Positions 33,305 to 41,331 of a stretch of 64,000 nt of DNA are shown here, one piece after another (position 1 is the stretch's first letter; each line of letters opens with the position of its first letter). Where the stretch lies: contig CAXXJA010000001.1 of the NCBI GenBank assembly GCA_963678555.2, positions 310,001 through 374,000 of the forward strand. The letters run 5' to 3'. Source of the DNA: SABI01 sp963678555 (GTDB lineage Bacteria; Spirochaetota; Spirochaetia; Sphaerochaetales; Sphaerochaetaceae). The notes beneath the pieces are model-generated. The model worked only from the letters and a program-made list of their open reading frames with translations, did no database searches and was not told where the DNA came from. A program made the translations under genes and the position numbers.

Positions 33305-33338
33305 AGATCTGTTATGAGAATATTCTCATAACAGATCT
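33305..33338. repeat. 34-bp perfect palindrome
   Basis: AGATCTGTTATGAGAAT at 33305-33321 is followed directly by its exact complement to 33338, with no loop. No U-tract lies on either side, so it is not a usual terminator. It sits next to dead IS fragments. Confidence 0.95.
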
Positions 33339-33414
33339 CCCCTCCGGGACCTGTAACGGGGATTCTGGATTGCCAGGGGGTAACTACAAGTGAAAAGACC
33401 GGGGAAACAGTCTT

Positions 33415-34575
33415 TCAGACTACCTCGGAGGGTCTGTCCTTGGTCATCCGCTGCACCAGAAAGATGAGAACGGCACTGATGAACAAGAGAGAACTGCTCC
33501 CTTTCAGACCGAAGGCGAGGGAAGACCTGTCGGCGAGAAGTGTGATGCCTACCGGTATGATCATCCTTCCGAGGGTTCCTGAAAGGATGTAGGAAAGGGA
33601 GATGAAGGTGGTGTTTCGCGGATACCAGGTGCTTGCCACAACGATGTACATAGGTATCGTGGAACCGGCGAAGAAGCCTGTGAGGGCGGTGAAGATGAGG
33701 ACGATGGCGATGTTTTTACTTCCGCCTGTGGCTGCTATGAGGCTGAGCCCTGCCAGTACCATGCCCCAGATACTGAGAAGGAAGGGTTTGCCTCCTTTGG
33801 ACAGGATAATGCTGGCCAGGAGGCGGGACAGAGAGGTTCCGACCCAGAACATCATGAGTGAGCTGGCGACGACGACTCCTTTTGCTCCGAGCTCGGTCTC
33901 GACGTAGACGGGAATCCAGGCAGAACAGGATATCTGAGAGCCCATATACAGGAATATAACGAGGGTGTAGAGGATGAACGGGATATCCTTGAGAAGCGGG
34001 GTGATCGGGTCCTGCCTCTGGTCGCCTTTATTGTTTCCTTTCCTGGCACCTCGAGAGTCTGCGTGGAAACTGAAAAGGAGGATGATCAGCAGAAGGGCGG
34101 CAACAAGCGTATAGGCGAAGGGCCATGAGGGATTCTTGAACGGAAGGACGATGTAGCCGGTCAGCAGCGCTGCTCCTCCGTAGGAGAAGTGGAGCAGAGA
34201 GATATAGGATCCCCTTCTGTTGAAGTATTCGTAGGCGATATAGCTGTTCGTTCCGCTGTCGATCAGGAATGAGCCGAACCCGAGGATGATGTAGGCGAGG
34301 AAGAGCATTTCGGTGCTTCTGAAGATACTTATCAGAGAGAAGGCGGCGATGACCGAAGCATAGCCGAGCCGAATCATTGTAGACATCCTGACTCTGCTCT
34401 GTATGAAGAGGATGAGCAGGATTGAAAGAAGGGCACCTCCCTGCTGGGCACTCAGAAGGCTCCCGGCCTGAGGCAGGGTGATTCCCGTTGTCTCCATGAT
34501 GTCAGGGACAAGCGGGCCGAGCATGTTGTACGCTATTGAGAAGATACCAAAGCCGAGGAATGAAAGAAACAGCAT
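33415..34575 (-). CDS. MFS transporter
   Basis: The 386-residue protein has 12 hydrophobic segments in two bundles of six separated by a basic loop (ADSRGARKGNNKGDQRQ, about 175-192). The first helix NMLGPLVPDIMETTG and mid-protein GFGSFLIDSGTNSYI recall FucP/GntP-like sugar symporters of the major facilitator superfamily. It is not linked tightly to the operon upstream (162 nt). No substrate can be named. No ribosome site is clear before ATG 34575. Confidence 0.85.
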   Translation of the reverse strand: MLFLSFLGFGIFSIAYNMLGPLVPDIMETTGITLPQAGSLLSAQQGGALLSILLILFIQSRVRMSTMIRLGYASVIAAFSLISIFRSTEMLFLAYIILGFGSFLIDSGTNSYIAYEYFNRRGSYISLLHFSYGGAALLTGYIVLPFKNPSWPFAYTLVAALLLIILLFSFHADSRGARKGNNKGDQRQDPITPLLKDIPFILYTLVIFLYMGSQISCSAWIPVYVETELGAKGVVVASSLMMFWVGTSLSRLLASIILSKGGKPFLLSIWGMVLAGLSLIAATGGSKNIAIVLIFTALTGFFAGSTIPMYIVVASTWYPRNTTFISLSYILSGTLGRMIIPVGITLLADRSSLAFGLKGSSSLLFISAVLIFLVQRMTKDRPSEVV

Positions 34576-34737
34576 GGCGCTACCTTGTAAGAGAGTCTGA
34601 GTATCACACTACTGTATCACCGAATGAGTTGGTCAGGCAATCGGTTTGTTCAGCCATCTTTCCTTGTAGATCTCTATGCTTCCCTCCTTCCCCTCCTCCA
34701 AGGTGCTGTTTCAGCCTCAGAGCAGGGGATCGGGATC

Positions 34738-35808
34738 TCAGAAGATCGTGGAAAACCCGAGGGTAGCAGTGAGAGCTTCATAGGAGTAGGTGTCACCGCT
34801 TCCTCCAAGCTCTGCTGTGCAGAAAGCCGACATCGTGAACCCTTCGAATGCATTCCAGCTGACACCGGCGCTCACCGATGAGCTTGGATCAAGCGCCGCA
34901 AGTATCGCCTGAAGGGTGAAGCTGGCCGAATTGCTCAGGGAATAGGTGAGTGACGGGTAGAGAAGAAACCTGTCGGTGTCCTCCCTGAAGGGGAAAAGCC
35001 GTCCCTCAAGGCGGGCTGTGAGGGATGCCCCCGAATCATAGGAGAATATCTGGTAGATCCCCACGGATCCGTTCAGCTTCTCCTGGGCCGCTGCTGCTGC
35101 ATCAGAAGAGAAGGGGAAGGCAGTAGAGAGGGTGGCGTACCATTCGACCATTGCACCTCCGCTGAGCGCGATGTGCGGCGCGAGCAGGGCTTCACCGGCA
35201 CCCCGGGTCACGGCTAGGCCGGCCTCCCAGGCAATTGCCTTCTCCCCGTTGTAGTACCTGATACCCCCGGTGAGCTGATCGAGGGATACGGGGGTTTCCA
35301 CGTCTGTATCATCATCAGGCGGAGCAACTATGGCTCCTTCAAGAAATGAGAAGGGGCTCAGCGGCTTCTGCAGTGCCAGGAGCCACTTGCGCTGAAGATC
35401 CAGTGAACTCTCATCGAACCGTACCGTCTCGGTGTCCTCTGAGAAGAGGCTGTTTCCGCTGTTGAGCAGGCTGCCTTCCCCCCAGTCAAGTCGGGTGAGC
35501 CCTGTTGTAAGGCGAAGGGAAGGAAACCGGGCCTTGATCTCCAGCTGCTTCACCGTGACCAGAGACATCCCCGTTGCATTGCCCGAGACGTCCTGGAACA
35601 CCAGCGATACAGCCCCCTTCATGTTCCTGTAGCCGGCAGAGTCAAAGGAAAGGTCGATTGCCCCGGCCATCGAATAGGTGGGCTCGTTTCCCTGTGGGAA
35701 TGAAACGAGATTGAATACGCTCAGTTCGGTGTGCACGAGATTCTCCCCTGACAGGGAGAATGTGACCAGAGAAACCATGATAAGCAGCAGCAGTGCCGGG
35801 AACTTCAT
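34738..35808 (-). CDS. Outer-membrane beta-barrel protein, last gene of the ABC operon
   Basis: The 356-residue protein has a signal peptide (MKFPALLLLIMVSLVTFSLS) and a mature chain of amphipathic strands ending in Phe (TLGFSTIF), the hallmark of outer-membrane barrels. LTTGLTRLDWGEGSLLN is typical of a barrel with gated strand order. No closer family is recognised. GGAGGG precedes ATG, and the gene follows the LolA-like gene at 9 nt in one transcription unit with a MacB-type exporter, so it may be the outer-membrane partner or client of that exporter. Confidence 0.75.
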   Translation of the reverse strand: MKFPALLLLIMVSLVTFSLSGENLVHTELSVFNLVSFPQGNEPTYSMAGAIDLSFDSAGYRNMKGAVSLVFQDVSGNATGMSLVTVKQLEIKARFPSLRLTTGLTRLDWGEGSLLNSGNSLFSEDTETVRFDESSLDLQRKWLLALQKPLSPFSFLEGAIVAPPDDDTDVETPVSLDQLTGGIRYYNGEKAIAWEAGLAVTRGAGEALLAPHIALSGGAMVEWYATLSTAFPFSSDAAAAAQEKLNGSVGIYQIFSYDSGASLTARLEGRLFPFREDTDRFLLYPSLTYSLSNSASFTLQAILAALDPSSSVSAGVSWNAFEGFTMSAFCTAELGGSGDTYSYEALTATLGFSTIF

Positions 35809-35817
35809 GAGACCCTC

Positions 35818-36555
35818 CTACCAGGTGAGGTTATCGAGGCTGAAGAAATCGCCTGGAAGAGGGATATCTGTCTCTATCGAATCGATCTCCATGATCGTGT
35901 AGGAATCACTCTTCATCACATCCACGATTTTTGATCGACGGGGTATCACCCGGTCATCCAGCTCCATCGTCTCGAGAACGGTCATCTCCTTAAGAAGTCT
36001 CCCCGACGACGTCGAATACTCTCCCTTCCACACAAGGAAGGTCTCAGTGTCGATATACAGAACCTGAGTGGGGTAGGCGACCTTACGCGTCTTTCCCTTG
36101 AGTTTCACCACATAGACCTCACGCCCTTCGTAGGTCTCTGTTCCCTCGAGGGATGCATCATAATCATCAAGTGTCGAGTGTTCCGAGGTCATATCCTCAT
36201 ACGAGATGTCGCTGCCGAGAAGTGACTGCCTGAGAGCAGCTCCCTGAAGCCTGATGAGCTCGTTTGCATCGGGATAGAAGAGGTAGAGGTTCTTCTGTGT
36301 CCTCAGGATCTTCTGTCCCCGTTCAGCAAGGGAAGTGAACTCGATAAGGGAATCCTCGGTACCTCTCGAGTATGCGATGAACTCGCTCACCTTTTCACCG
36401 AAACGGTCATTCGTGATGATTCTCCCGTTGGAAGAGGATGTTCTGAAGGTCTCCACCCTGTCCATTTCTTCTATAATCTGTTCGGCGCTCATCGCCGACA
36501 GCGGGAGGCTGAGGAGTGCACAGAGGATGACTGATAGAAGTATTCGTTGTTTCAT
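35818..36555 (-). CDS. LolA-like outer-membrane lipoprotein-sorting protein (COG2834)
   Basis: The 245-residue secreted protein (signal MKQRILLSVILCALLSLPLSA) has the half-barrel pattern of COG2834: SLIEFTSLAERGQKILRTQKNLYLFYPDANELIRLQGAALRQSLLGSD-type strands, then YEGREVYVVKLKGK and YIDTETFLVWKGEY. Proteins of this group occur beside MacB/FtsX-type ABC systems and RND pumps. It would carry or bind a lipid or lipoprotein in the periplasm. It is coupled to the FtsX-type permease by 11 nt. Confidence 0.85.
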   Translation of the reverse strand: MKQRILLSVILCALLSLPLSAMSAEQIIEEMDRVETFRTSSSNGRIITNDRFGEKVSEFIAYSRGTEDSLIEFTSLAERGQKILRTQKNLYLFYPDANELIRLQGAALRQSLLGSDISYEDMTSEHSTLDDYDASLEGTETYEGREVYVVKLKGKTRKVAYPTQVLYIDTETFLVWKGEYSTSSGRLLKEMTVLETMELDDRVIPRRSKIVDVMKSDSYTIMEIDSIETDIPLPGDFFSLDNLTW

Positions 36556-36566
36556 CGTTGTTTCCT

Positions 36567-37796
36567 TTATATATATCTGAGAGCATCGACTATCTCTATT
36601 TTCGAAGCTCTTCTGCTTGGTATGAACGTTGCTGCGCTGCTGATGGCGACTGAATAGAAGAAGACGAAGACTGTCGTCCAGAGAGAGAACTGAGGGTACA
36701 GCATCGAAGAGACTTCCATATCGACTCCCTGCATCGCTTCAGCGAAGTTGAGTCCGACCTTCGAAAGGTAGGTGACGATCAGGGCACCTGTCACGACCCC
36801 GACAAACGAGGATATCGCAGAGATGATCAGACCTTCGGTGAAGAAGAGCCGGGTAAGTTCTTTCCCCTTCATGCCGAGAGCACTCAGGGTGCCGATCTCT
36901 CTCATCCGTTCGAAGATGACCATCATCGTCGTATTGATAATGACCGTAGAGCCGAGCAGGATGAAGATGATCGCCATCACATAGTAGATATACTCGGCAA
37001 TGACCATGAATGAGTAGAGCTCGTTGATATCGTAGTAGGGCTTCACTTCGTAGGGGATATCACTGCCTGACAGCCTCTCTGAGATGGTGGCTGAAATTGT
37101 ATCGAGATCGGCGTCGTCCTCCCCTCGAAGAAGGATCTCGTGCGAATCCCCGTTATACATGCGAAGGAAATATCGCGCGGTATCTATATCAGTCCAGAAG
37201 AAACCGGTATTGAGGGCTCCCACCGGGAAGGCTGCCAGGCCGACGATCTTCAGGGTGATCGCATTGGTCCCCCGGGCTGCGGTGGTGCTCATCACCGTGA
37301 CCGAATCTCCCAGCGCAAGACCGAGATTTTCTGCAAGTACGGCACCGATGAGCATGGCTCTCTCCTGTTTCTCGGGGAATCTCCCTGCCTTGAGAATAAG
37401 GTCGAGGTCCTGAAAGTCCGCTTCCCGGGTGAAGTCAGCTCCCACTCCGACAGCGGGGTTCATTCCCCCGTTGATATAGAAGGTCGAGGGGAACCGTACC
37501 CGTGCAACGGCAAGGCGGACTCCATCGATTCCTTCAAGTGCCTGTCGTACTTCCTTCTCATCCACTGTCAGGTGGATCGGATTGTATCGCTCATATTCCT
37601 TGTAGGTCTGGTTCCTGATCAGAATATCACCGGTGTAATAGGTCGTCAGGTTCGTCTTCATATCAAGTTTCATGCCGCTGATAAACGCAAAGAGGAGGAC
37701 AATGGCCATGGCAGAGACCCCGATAGCGGCTCCCGAGAGGATCGACCGTCTGATGTTTCGCGATACATTTCTCAGTGCTACGTGTGTTATGTTCAT
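36567..37796 (-). CDS. FtsX/MacB-type ABC permease 2
   Basis: The 409-residue permease has one N-terminal helix (ILSGAAIGVSAMAIVLLFAFI), a periplasmic MacB core domain (about 45-270) and three C-terminal helices (about 275-400) with the FERMREIGTLSALGMKGKEL coupling helix. This layout does not move substrates through the membrane but transmits force to the periplasm. It pairs with the next permease (413 aa) and the 226-aa ATPase as a LolCDE/MacB-like complex. Spacing to the upstream permease gene is 10 nt. Confidence 0.92.
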   Translation of the reverse strand: MNITHVALRNVSRNIRRSILSGAAIGVSAMAIVLLFAFISGMKLDMKTNLTTYYTGDILIRNQTYKEYERYNPIHLTVDEKEVRQALEGIDGVRLAVARVRFPSTFYINGGMNPAVGVGADFTREADFQDLDLILKAGRFPEKQERAMLIGAVLAENLGLALGDSVTVMSTTAARGTNAITLKIVGLAAFPVGALNTGFFWTDIDTARYFLRMYNGDSHEILLRGEDDADLDTISATISERLSGSDIPYEVKPYYDINELYSFMVIAEYIYYVMAIIFILLGSTVIINTTMMVIFERMREIGTLSALGMKGKELTRLFFTEGLIISAISSFVGVVTGALIVTYLSKVGLNFAEAMQGVDMEVSSMLYPQFSLWTTVFVFFYSVAISSAATFIPSRRASKIEIVDALRYI

Positions 37797-37806
37797 CTTT
37801 CTCCTC

Positions 37807-39048
37807 CTACTGGTGGTGCAGACAGCTCGGTATGTCCATCTTCAGAGCTTTCCTGGTCGGCAGATATGCAACGATCATTGACAGCAGAACTCCCGAGACC
37901 AGCGATGTGACTATCGTCTTCACACTCCAGATCCCCTTCATCACGGTAGCTACCCGGTACCCTATGTCCATATCGCGGGTTATGAATCCGAAATCGATCC
38001 CGTAGTTGACAAGCCAGAGATTGGCGAGGCATCCCAGAGCAGTTCCGATGACAGCTCCTATGAGACCGATACCGCCCGCTTCAAGGATGAAAGCCATGCG
38101 GATGGAAGAGTCCTTCATGCCGAGTGAGCGCATCATGCCGAGTTCACGGGTCCGCTCCCACATAGCCATGAGCATCGTGTTCGAAATGCCCACTGCAGCG
38201 ATGATGAATACGAGGAACAGGATGGTGCCTGTTCCTCCCCGCTTCGCTTCAGCGAGGGCCAGGTAGTCACGTGCAAGGTCACGCCAGGTGAGGACTGAGT
38301 AGCCGCTGACGATTCCTTTGACGTTTTCTGCCTCTGAATCGAGATCAGAGCGCTCTGAAAGAGCGATATCGATCTCGGTGGCGGCTCCGTCCATTCCCAG
38401 ATAGTAGTCTGCCGTATCGAAGGGCATCATCAGAAGTGTCCTGTTGACATTGGGATTCGGACAGTTGACGATTCCCACGATCTCCAGGTCCATGACTTCG
38501 TAGAATCCTCCATTGCCCCGGGTGATGAGCGAGATGTAGTAGCCTACCTCGGCCTTGATGTCTTCGGCAAACCAGGAGCCGATGACTACTTCATCTGCAC
38601 CTTTTTGTGCGAACCTTCCCTCTACGAGGGTTCCCTCGAAATCGAAGACGGCGTTATCCCGTTCGACATCCACGGCCTGAACGGAGACGCTCAGATTCCC
38701 TTCTTCGGGAAAGTCGGCACTGTTCAGTATCATATCGGCTGTGAAGGTGATCCGTTTCGTAGCTGTATATCCGGCTTTCTCAAGATCTGCGAGGATGAGA
38801 TCAGGATTCTCTATCGAGAGATCGAGAGGTCTCATCAGGCGGTTATCCCAGTACTCATCATGCAGAATTCTGAGGTAACTGGTCTCATACCGTTTCAGGT
38901 TGAGCTCCGATTCCCTCTCTGCTCCCTGCAGCATCGAATCAACGAAGATGAACAGCATAAGGCCGACGGCAATGGCAAAGGAGGTGATGATCGTCCGCCG
39001 TTTGTATCGGGTCAGGTTCTGGAAGGCAAGACGTATGATGAATTTCAT
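37807..39048 (-). CDS. FtsX/MacB-type ABC permease 1
   Basis: The 413-residue permease has the same topology as its downstream partner: N-terminal helix (TIITSFAIAVGLMLFIFVDSML), large periplasmic domain and three C-terminal helices, with WERTRELGMMRSLGMKDSSI as the coupling helix. The two proteins are similar but not close, so a heterodimeric LolC/LolE-like core is likely. Its ATG overlaps the ATPase stop at 39048 (one base). Confidence 0.92.
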   Translation of the reverse strand: MKFIIRLAFQNLTRYKRRTIITSFAIAVGLMLFIFVDSMLQGAERESELNLKRYETSYLRILHDEYWDNRLMRPLDLSIENPDLILADLEKAGYTATKRITFTADMILNSADFPEEGNLSVSVQAVDVERDNAVFDFEGTLVEGRFAQKGADEVVIGSWFAEDIKAEVGYYISLITRGNGGFYEVMDLEIVGIVNCPNPNVNRTLLMMPFDTADYYLGMDGAATEIDIALSERSDLDSEAENVKGIVSGYSVLTWRDLARDYLALAEAKRGGTGTILFLVFIIAAVGISNTMLMAMWERTRELGMMRSLGMKDSSIRMAFILEAGGIGLIGAVIGTALGCLANLWLVNYGIDFGFITRDMDIGYRVATVMKGIWSVKTIVTSLVSGVLLSMIVAYLPTRKALKMDIPSCLHHQ

Positions 39049-39728
39049 TATTCTCTCCTTGTATCGCTTGCGATCTCTCCGTCATGGAGGAGAACGAGAC
39101 GGCTTGCATACTCCATGACCATCTTGTCATGAGTAGAGAAGATGAAGGTTGTGTTGTAGGTACGGTTCATCTGCTTCATCAGCTGCAGGATCTCTTCTCC
39201 GGTTTTTGAATCGAGATTGGCCGTCGGTTCATCGGCAAGGACGATCTTCGGCTGTTTCACAAGAGCACGGGCTATCGCGATCCTCTGCTGCTGGCCGCCC
39301 GAGAGTTTGTCGGGACGACGATGCTCCATTCCTTCCAGGCCTACTTCACGGAGGATACGGTAGGTGCGTTCACTCAGTTCTCCCTGTGGAACACCGAGTA
39401 TGGACAGAACGAAGGAGACGTTCTCGAAGGCGGTAAGGACTGGAATGAGGTTATAGGTCTGGAAGATGAATCCCAGGTTCTCACGACGGTAGGTGGTCTT
39501 CGCATGTTTGTCCATTCGAGAGACAGGGACGCCGTCTATCGTGATCTCCCCGTCATCGAGGGAGTCGATGCATCCGATCAGGTTGAGAAGGGTAGTCTTT
39601 CCCGAGCCTGAAGGACCTGCTATCGAGAGGAATTCCCCATCGTTCACGTCAAGGTCGATTCCCCTGAGTGCCTTGACTTCCGTCTCCCCGGTCTTGTAGT
39701 TGCGTGTGACCCCTTCAATCTTTATCAT
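39048..39728 (-). CDS. LolD/MacB-type ABC ATPase
   Basis: The 226-residue ATPase has Walker A GPSGSGKTT (K44), Q-loop FIFQTYNLIP, signature LSGGQQQRIAIARAL, Walker B IVLADEPTANLDS and switch STHDKMV. DEPTANLDS is typical of the MacB/LolD/FtsE class. It powers the two FtsX-type permeases encoded after it. Its start lies inside the end of the slipin gene by 14 nt, so ATPase and slipin are translationally coupled. Confidence 0.95.
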   Translation of the reverse strand: MIKIEGVTRNYKTGETEVKALRGIDLDVNDGEFLSIAGPSGSGKTTLLNLIGCIDSLDDGEITIDGVPVSRMDKHAKTTYRRENLGFIFQTYNLIPVLTAFENVSFVLSILGVPQGELSERTYRILREVGLEGMEHRRPDKLSGGQQQRIAIARALVKQPKIVLADEPTANLDSKTGEEILQLMKQMNRTYNTTFIFSTHDKMVMEYASRLVLLHDGEIASDTRRE

Positions 39729-40812
39729 GTGTTTCCTCCAGGTGTTGATCCTTCGATCTCTTCAGTGCAGCCGATGCCAGTGCTGTTCCCATATCCATCG
39801 AATCGATGAGAGAGGTAGGCATCAGCATCATGGAATTGTTCTGCCGGATTCCTTCATAGATCATGTTCATCGCTCTCAGCTGCAGTGATGACTCACTTTC
39901 CTTATAGATATCGGCAGCCTCGGTGAATTTCTTTGCTATAGAGACCTCAGCCTCCGCAAGAATTACCCGCGACTGTTTCTCCCGTTCGGCCTGAGCTCGT
40001 TTGCTCATCGCATTCTCCAGCTCTTTCGGGATGATGATATCGGTGATTTCGATCGACATGATCGTAACTCCCCAGGGAGTCATCTTCGCATCGAGGGCCT
40101 CCTGGATCTCCTTTCCAAGCTCATCGCGTTCACTGAGCAGGGAGCTCAGTTCATGCCGTCCTATAGCGTCTCTCAGTGCTGTCTGAGCACTGAGGATGAC
40201 AGCCTCAAGGTAGTTTTCCACCTCGAGAACAGCACTCTTTGCATCCCAGATCATCCAGAAGGCGAGGGCGTCAACGTGAACGGGTACCGTATCGGTAGTG
40301 AGAGTCTTTTCTGCGGAAAAGTCGGTCACGCGAATCCTTGTATCAACGAACTCGGCTATACGGTCGATGAGGGGGATGATGAAGGTGAGGCCTGGGCCGT
40401 GGACGGTCCTGAACCTGCCGAGGCGGAGAATGACCACCTTATCCCACTGCAGGATCAGCTGTATCGAGGTGCTGAGGATCAGTCCCGCAGATCCTGCCGC
40501 ACCGATGATCCAGTAGCTGCTGTCGAAGCCCCCGAAAATCACGAGCCAGATCAGGATGATGCCGTTGATCAGGGTGATCCACAGGGGAACAAGTGCGATG
40601 ATAGAGGCGATGACTACCAGGAGCACGCCGAGTTGAATGACCGTGAAACTGTCAGTCTGAGGAACCGACAGCTGGAGGGCGATGCCTCCACCTGTGAATG
40701 CGGCAAACAGGAAGAAGCTGATCGGGTTGAATGCGAAATCCTTTCTCAGCCTGAATGACTGTACGTTCTTGATTCGATCGAATTTTTTCTGGAAAAGGTT
40801 CATGGTGTTCAT
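39715..40812 (-). CDS. SPFH/Band-7 slipin-type protein with extra membrane segments
   Basis: The 365-residue protein has about four hydrophobic segments in its first 125 residues (longer than the single hairpin of usual slipins), then a Band-7 domain (QWDKVVILRLGRFRTVHGPGLTFIIPLID, VDALAFWMIWD, LRDAIGRHELSSLLSERDEL) and a coiled coil (KRAQAEREKQSRVILAEAEVSIAKKF). Slipins make membrane microdomains and scaffold proteases or transporters. Placement between a repressor and a MacB-type exporter suggests it organises that exporter. An NfeD partner is absent. Confidence 0.92.
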   Translation of the reverse strand: MNTMNLFQKKFDRIKNVQSFRLRKDFAFNPISFFLFAAFTGGGIALQLSVPQTDSFTVIQLGVLLVVIASIIALVPLWITLINGIILIWLVIFGGFDSSYWIIGAAGSAGLILSTSIQLILQWDKVVILRLGRFRTVHGPGLTFIIPLIDRIAEFVDTRIRVTDFSAEKTLTTDTVPVHVDALAFWMIWDAKSAVLEVENYLEAVILSAQTALRDAIGRHELSSLLSERDELGKEIQEALDAKMTPWGVTIMSIEITDIIIPKELENAMSKRAQAEREKQSRVILAEAEVSIAKKFTEAADIYKESESSLQLRAMNMIYEGIRQNNSMMLMPTSLIDSMDMGTALASAALKRSKDQHLEETHDKD

Positions 40813-41225
40813 GCCTCCTTCGTTTTCAAGGTGCTGCTCACCTCGCGAATGTACGATGTTATTTCAGCTATGCTGAAGCCGTAGGATGCGGCTGAGGTGA
40901 TGTAGGCCTCTGTGATCTCTCTCAGTATCTCCCGTCTCTTTCTCTCATCGATGTCTTCTTCCTGAGCCTTGACGAACGTGCCGCTTCCCGGCTGTGTTTC
41001 GACAATACCCCTGATCTCCATCTCGCTGTAGGCCCGGGCTACGGTGTTGGGGTTGATGCTCAGTTCGACAGCAAGGGATCGGACGGTCGGCAGACGCATT
41101 CCCTTCTTCAGCCGCCCGTCGGCGACAGCGAGTTCGACCTGATGGATCACCTGACGATAGAAGGGGGTTGAGCTTGAGGGGTTGAGGGTGAATGTGAATG
41201 CTGAAGTCGATGGTGCTGTCTTCAT
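40809..41225 (-). CDS. GntR-family regulator, YtrA subfamily
   Basis: The 138-residue protein has an N-terminal winged helix (IHQVELAVADGRLKKGMRLPTVRSLAVELSINPNTVARAYSEME) and only a short helical tail (about 95-138), the YtrA layout. YtrA-type proteins repress ABC exporter operons and answer to cell-wall-acting antibiotics. ATG 41225 is used, with GGAGA upstream; the longer frame to 41270 would include the promoter. Its stop overlaps the slipin start (ATGA). It most likely represses its own operon at the 41242-41257 palindrome. Confidence 0.92.
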   Translation of the reverse strand: MKTAPSTSAFTFTLNPSSSTPFYRQVIHQVELAVADGRLKKGMRLPTVRSLAVELSINPNTVARAYSEMEIRGIVETQPGSGTFVKAQEEDIDERKRREILREITEAYITSAASYGFSIAEITSYIREVSSTLKTKEA

Positions 41226-41241
41226 CTCTGTCTCCAAGGTT

Positions 41242-41270
41242 ATTGTACTAGTACAATAGTACAAAGTCAA
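41242..41270 (-). promoter_or_regulatory. Promoter and YtrA-type operator of the exporter operon
   Basis: On the minus strand TTGACT (41265-41270) and TACAAT (41242-41247) have a 17-nt spacer. The -10 box is part of a perfect 16-bp palindrome, ATTGTACTAGTACAAT (41242-41257), and a further GTACTA half-site lies in the spacer. YtrA-type GntR proteins bind GTACTA-type half-sites, so a repressor would cover the promoter. Confidence 0.85.
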
Positions 41271-41331
41271 CGGTAATATTCAGGTTATTCTCATTGATTC
41301 TGCTGATGCTTCAGTGATACGATACTGAGAT

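Noticed and set aside
33389..33417. Terminator-like AAAGAC/GTCTTT pair after the MFS gene
   Set aside because: Stem is only 6 bp with a 10-nt loop and poor U-tract; not convincing.
40153..40758. 201-aa acidic plus-strand frame opposite the slipin gene
   Set aside because: Shadow frame of a well-conserved gene on the other strand.
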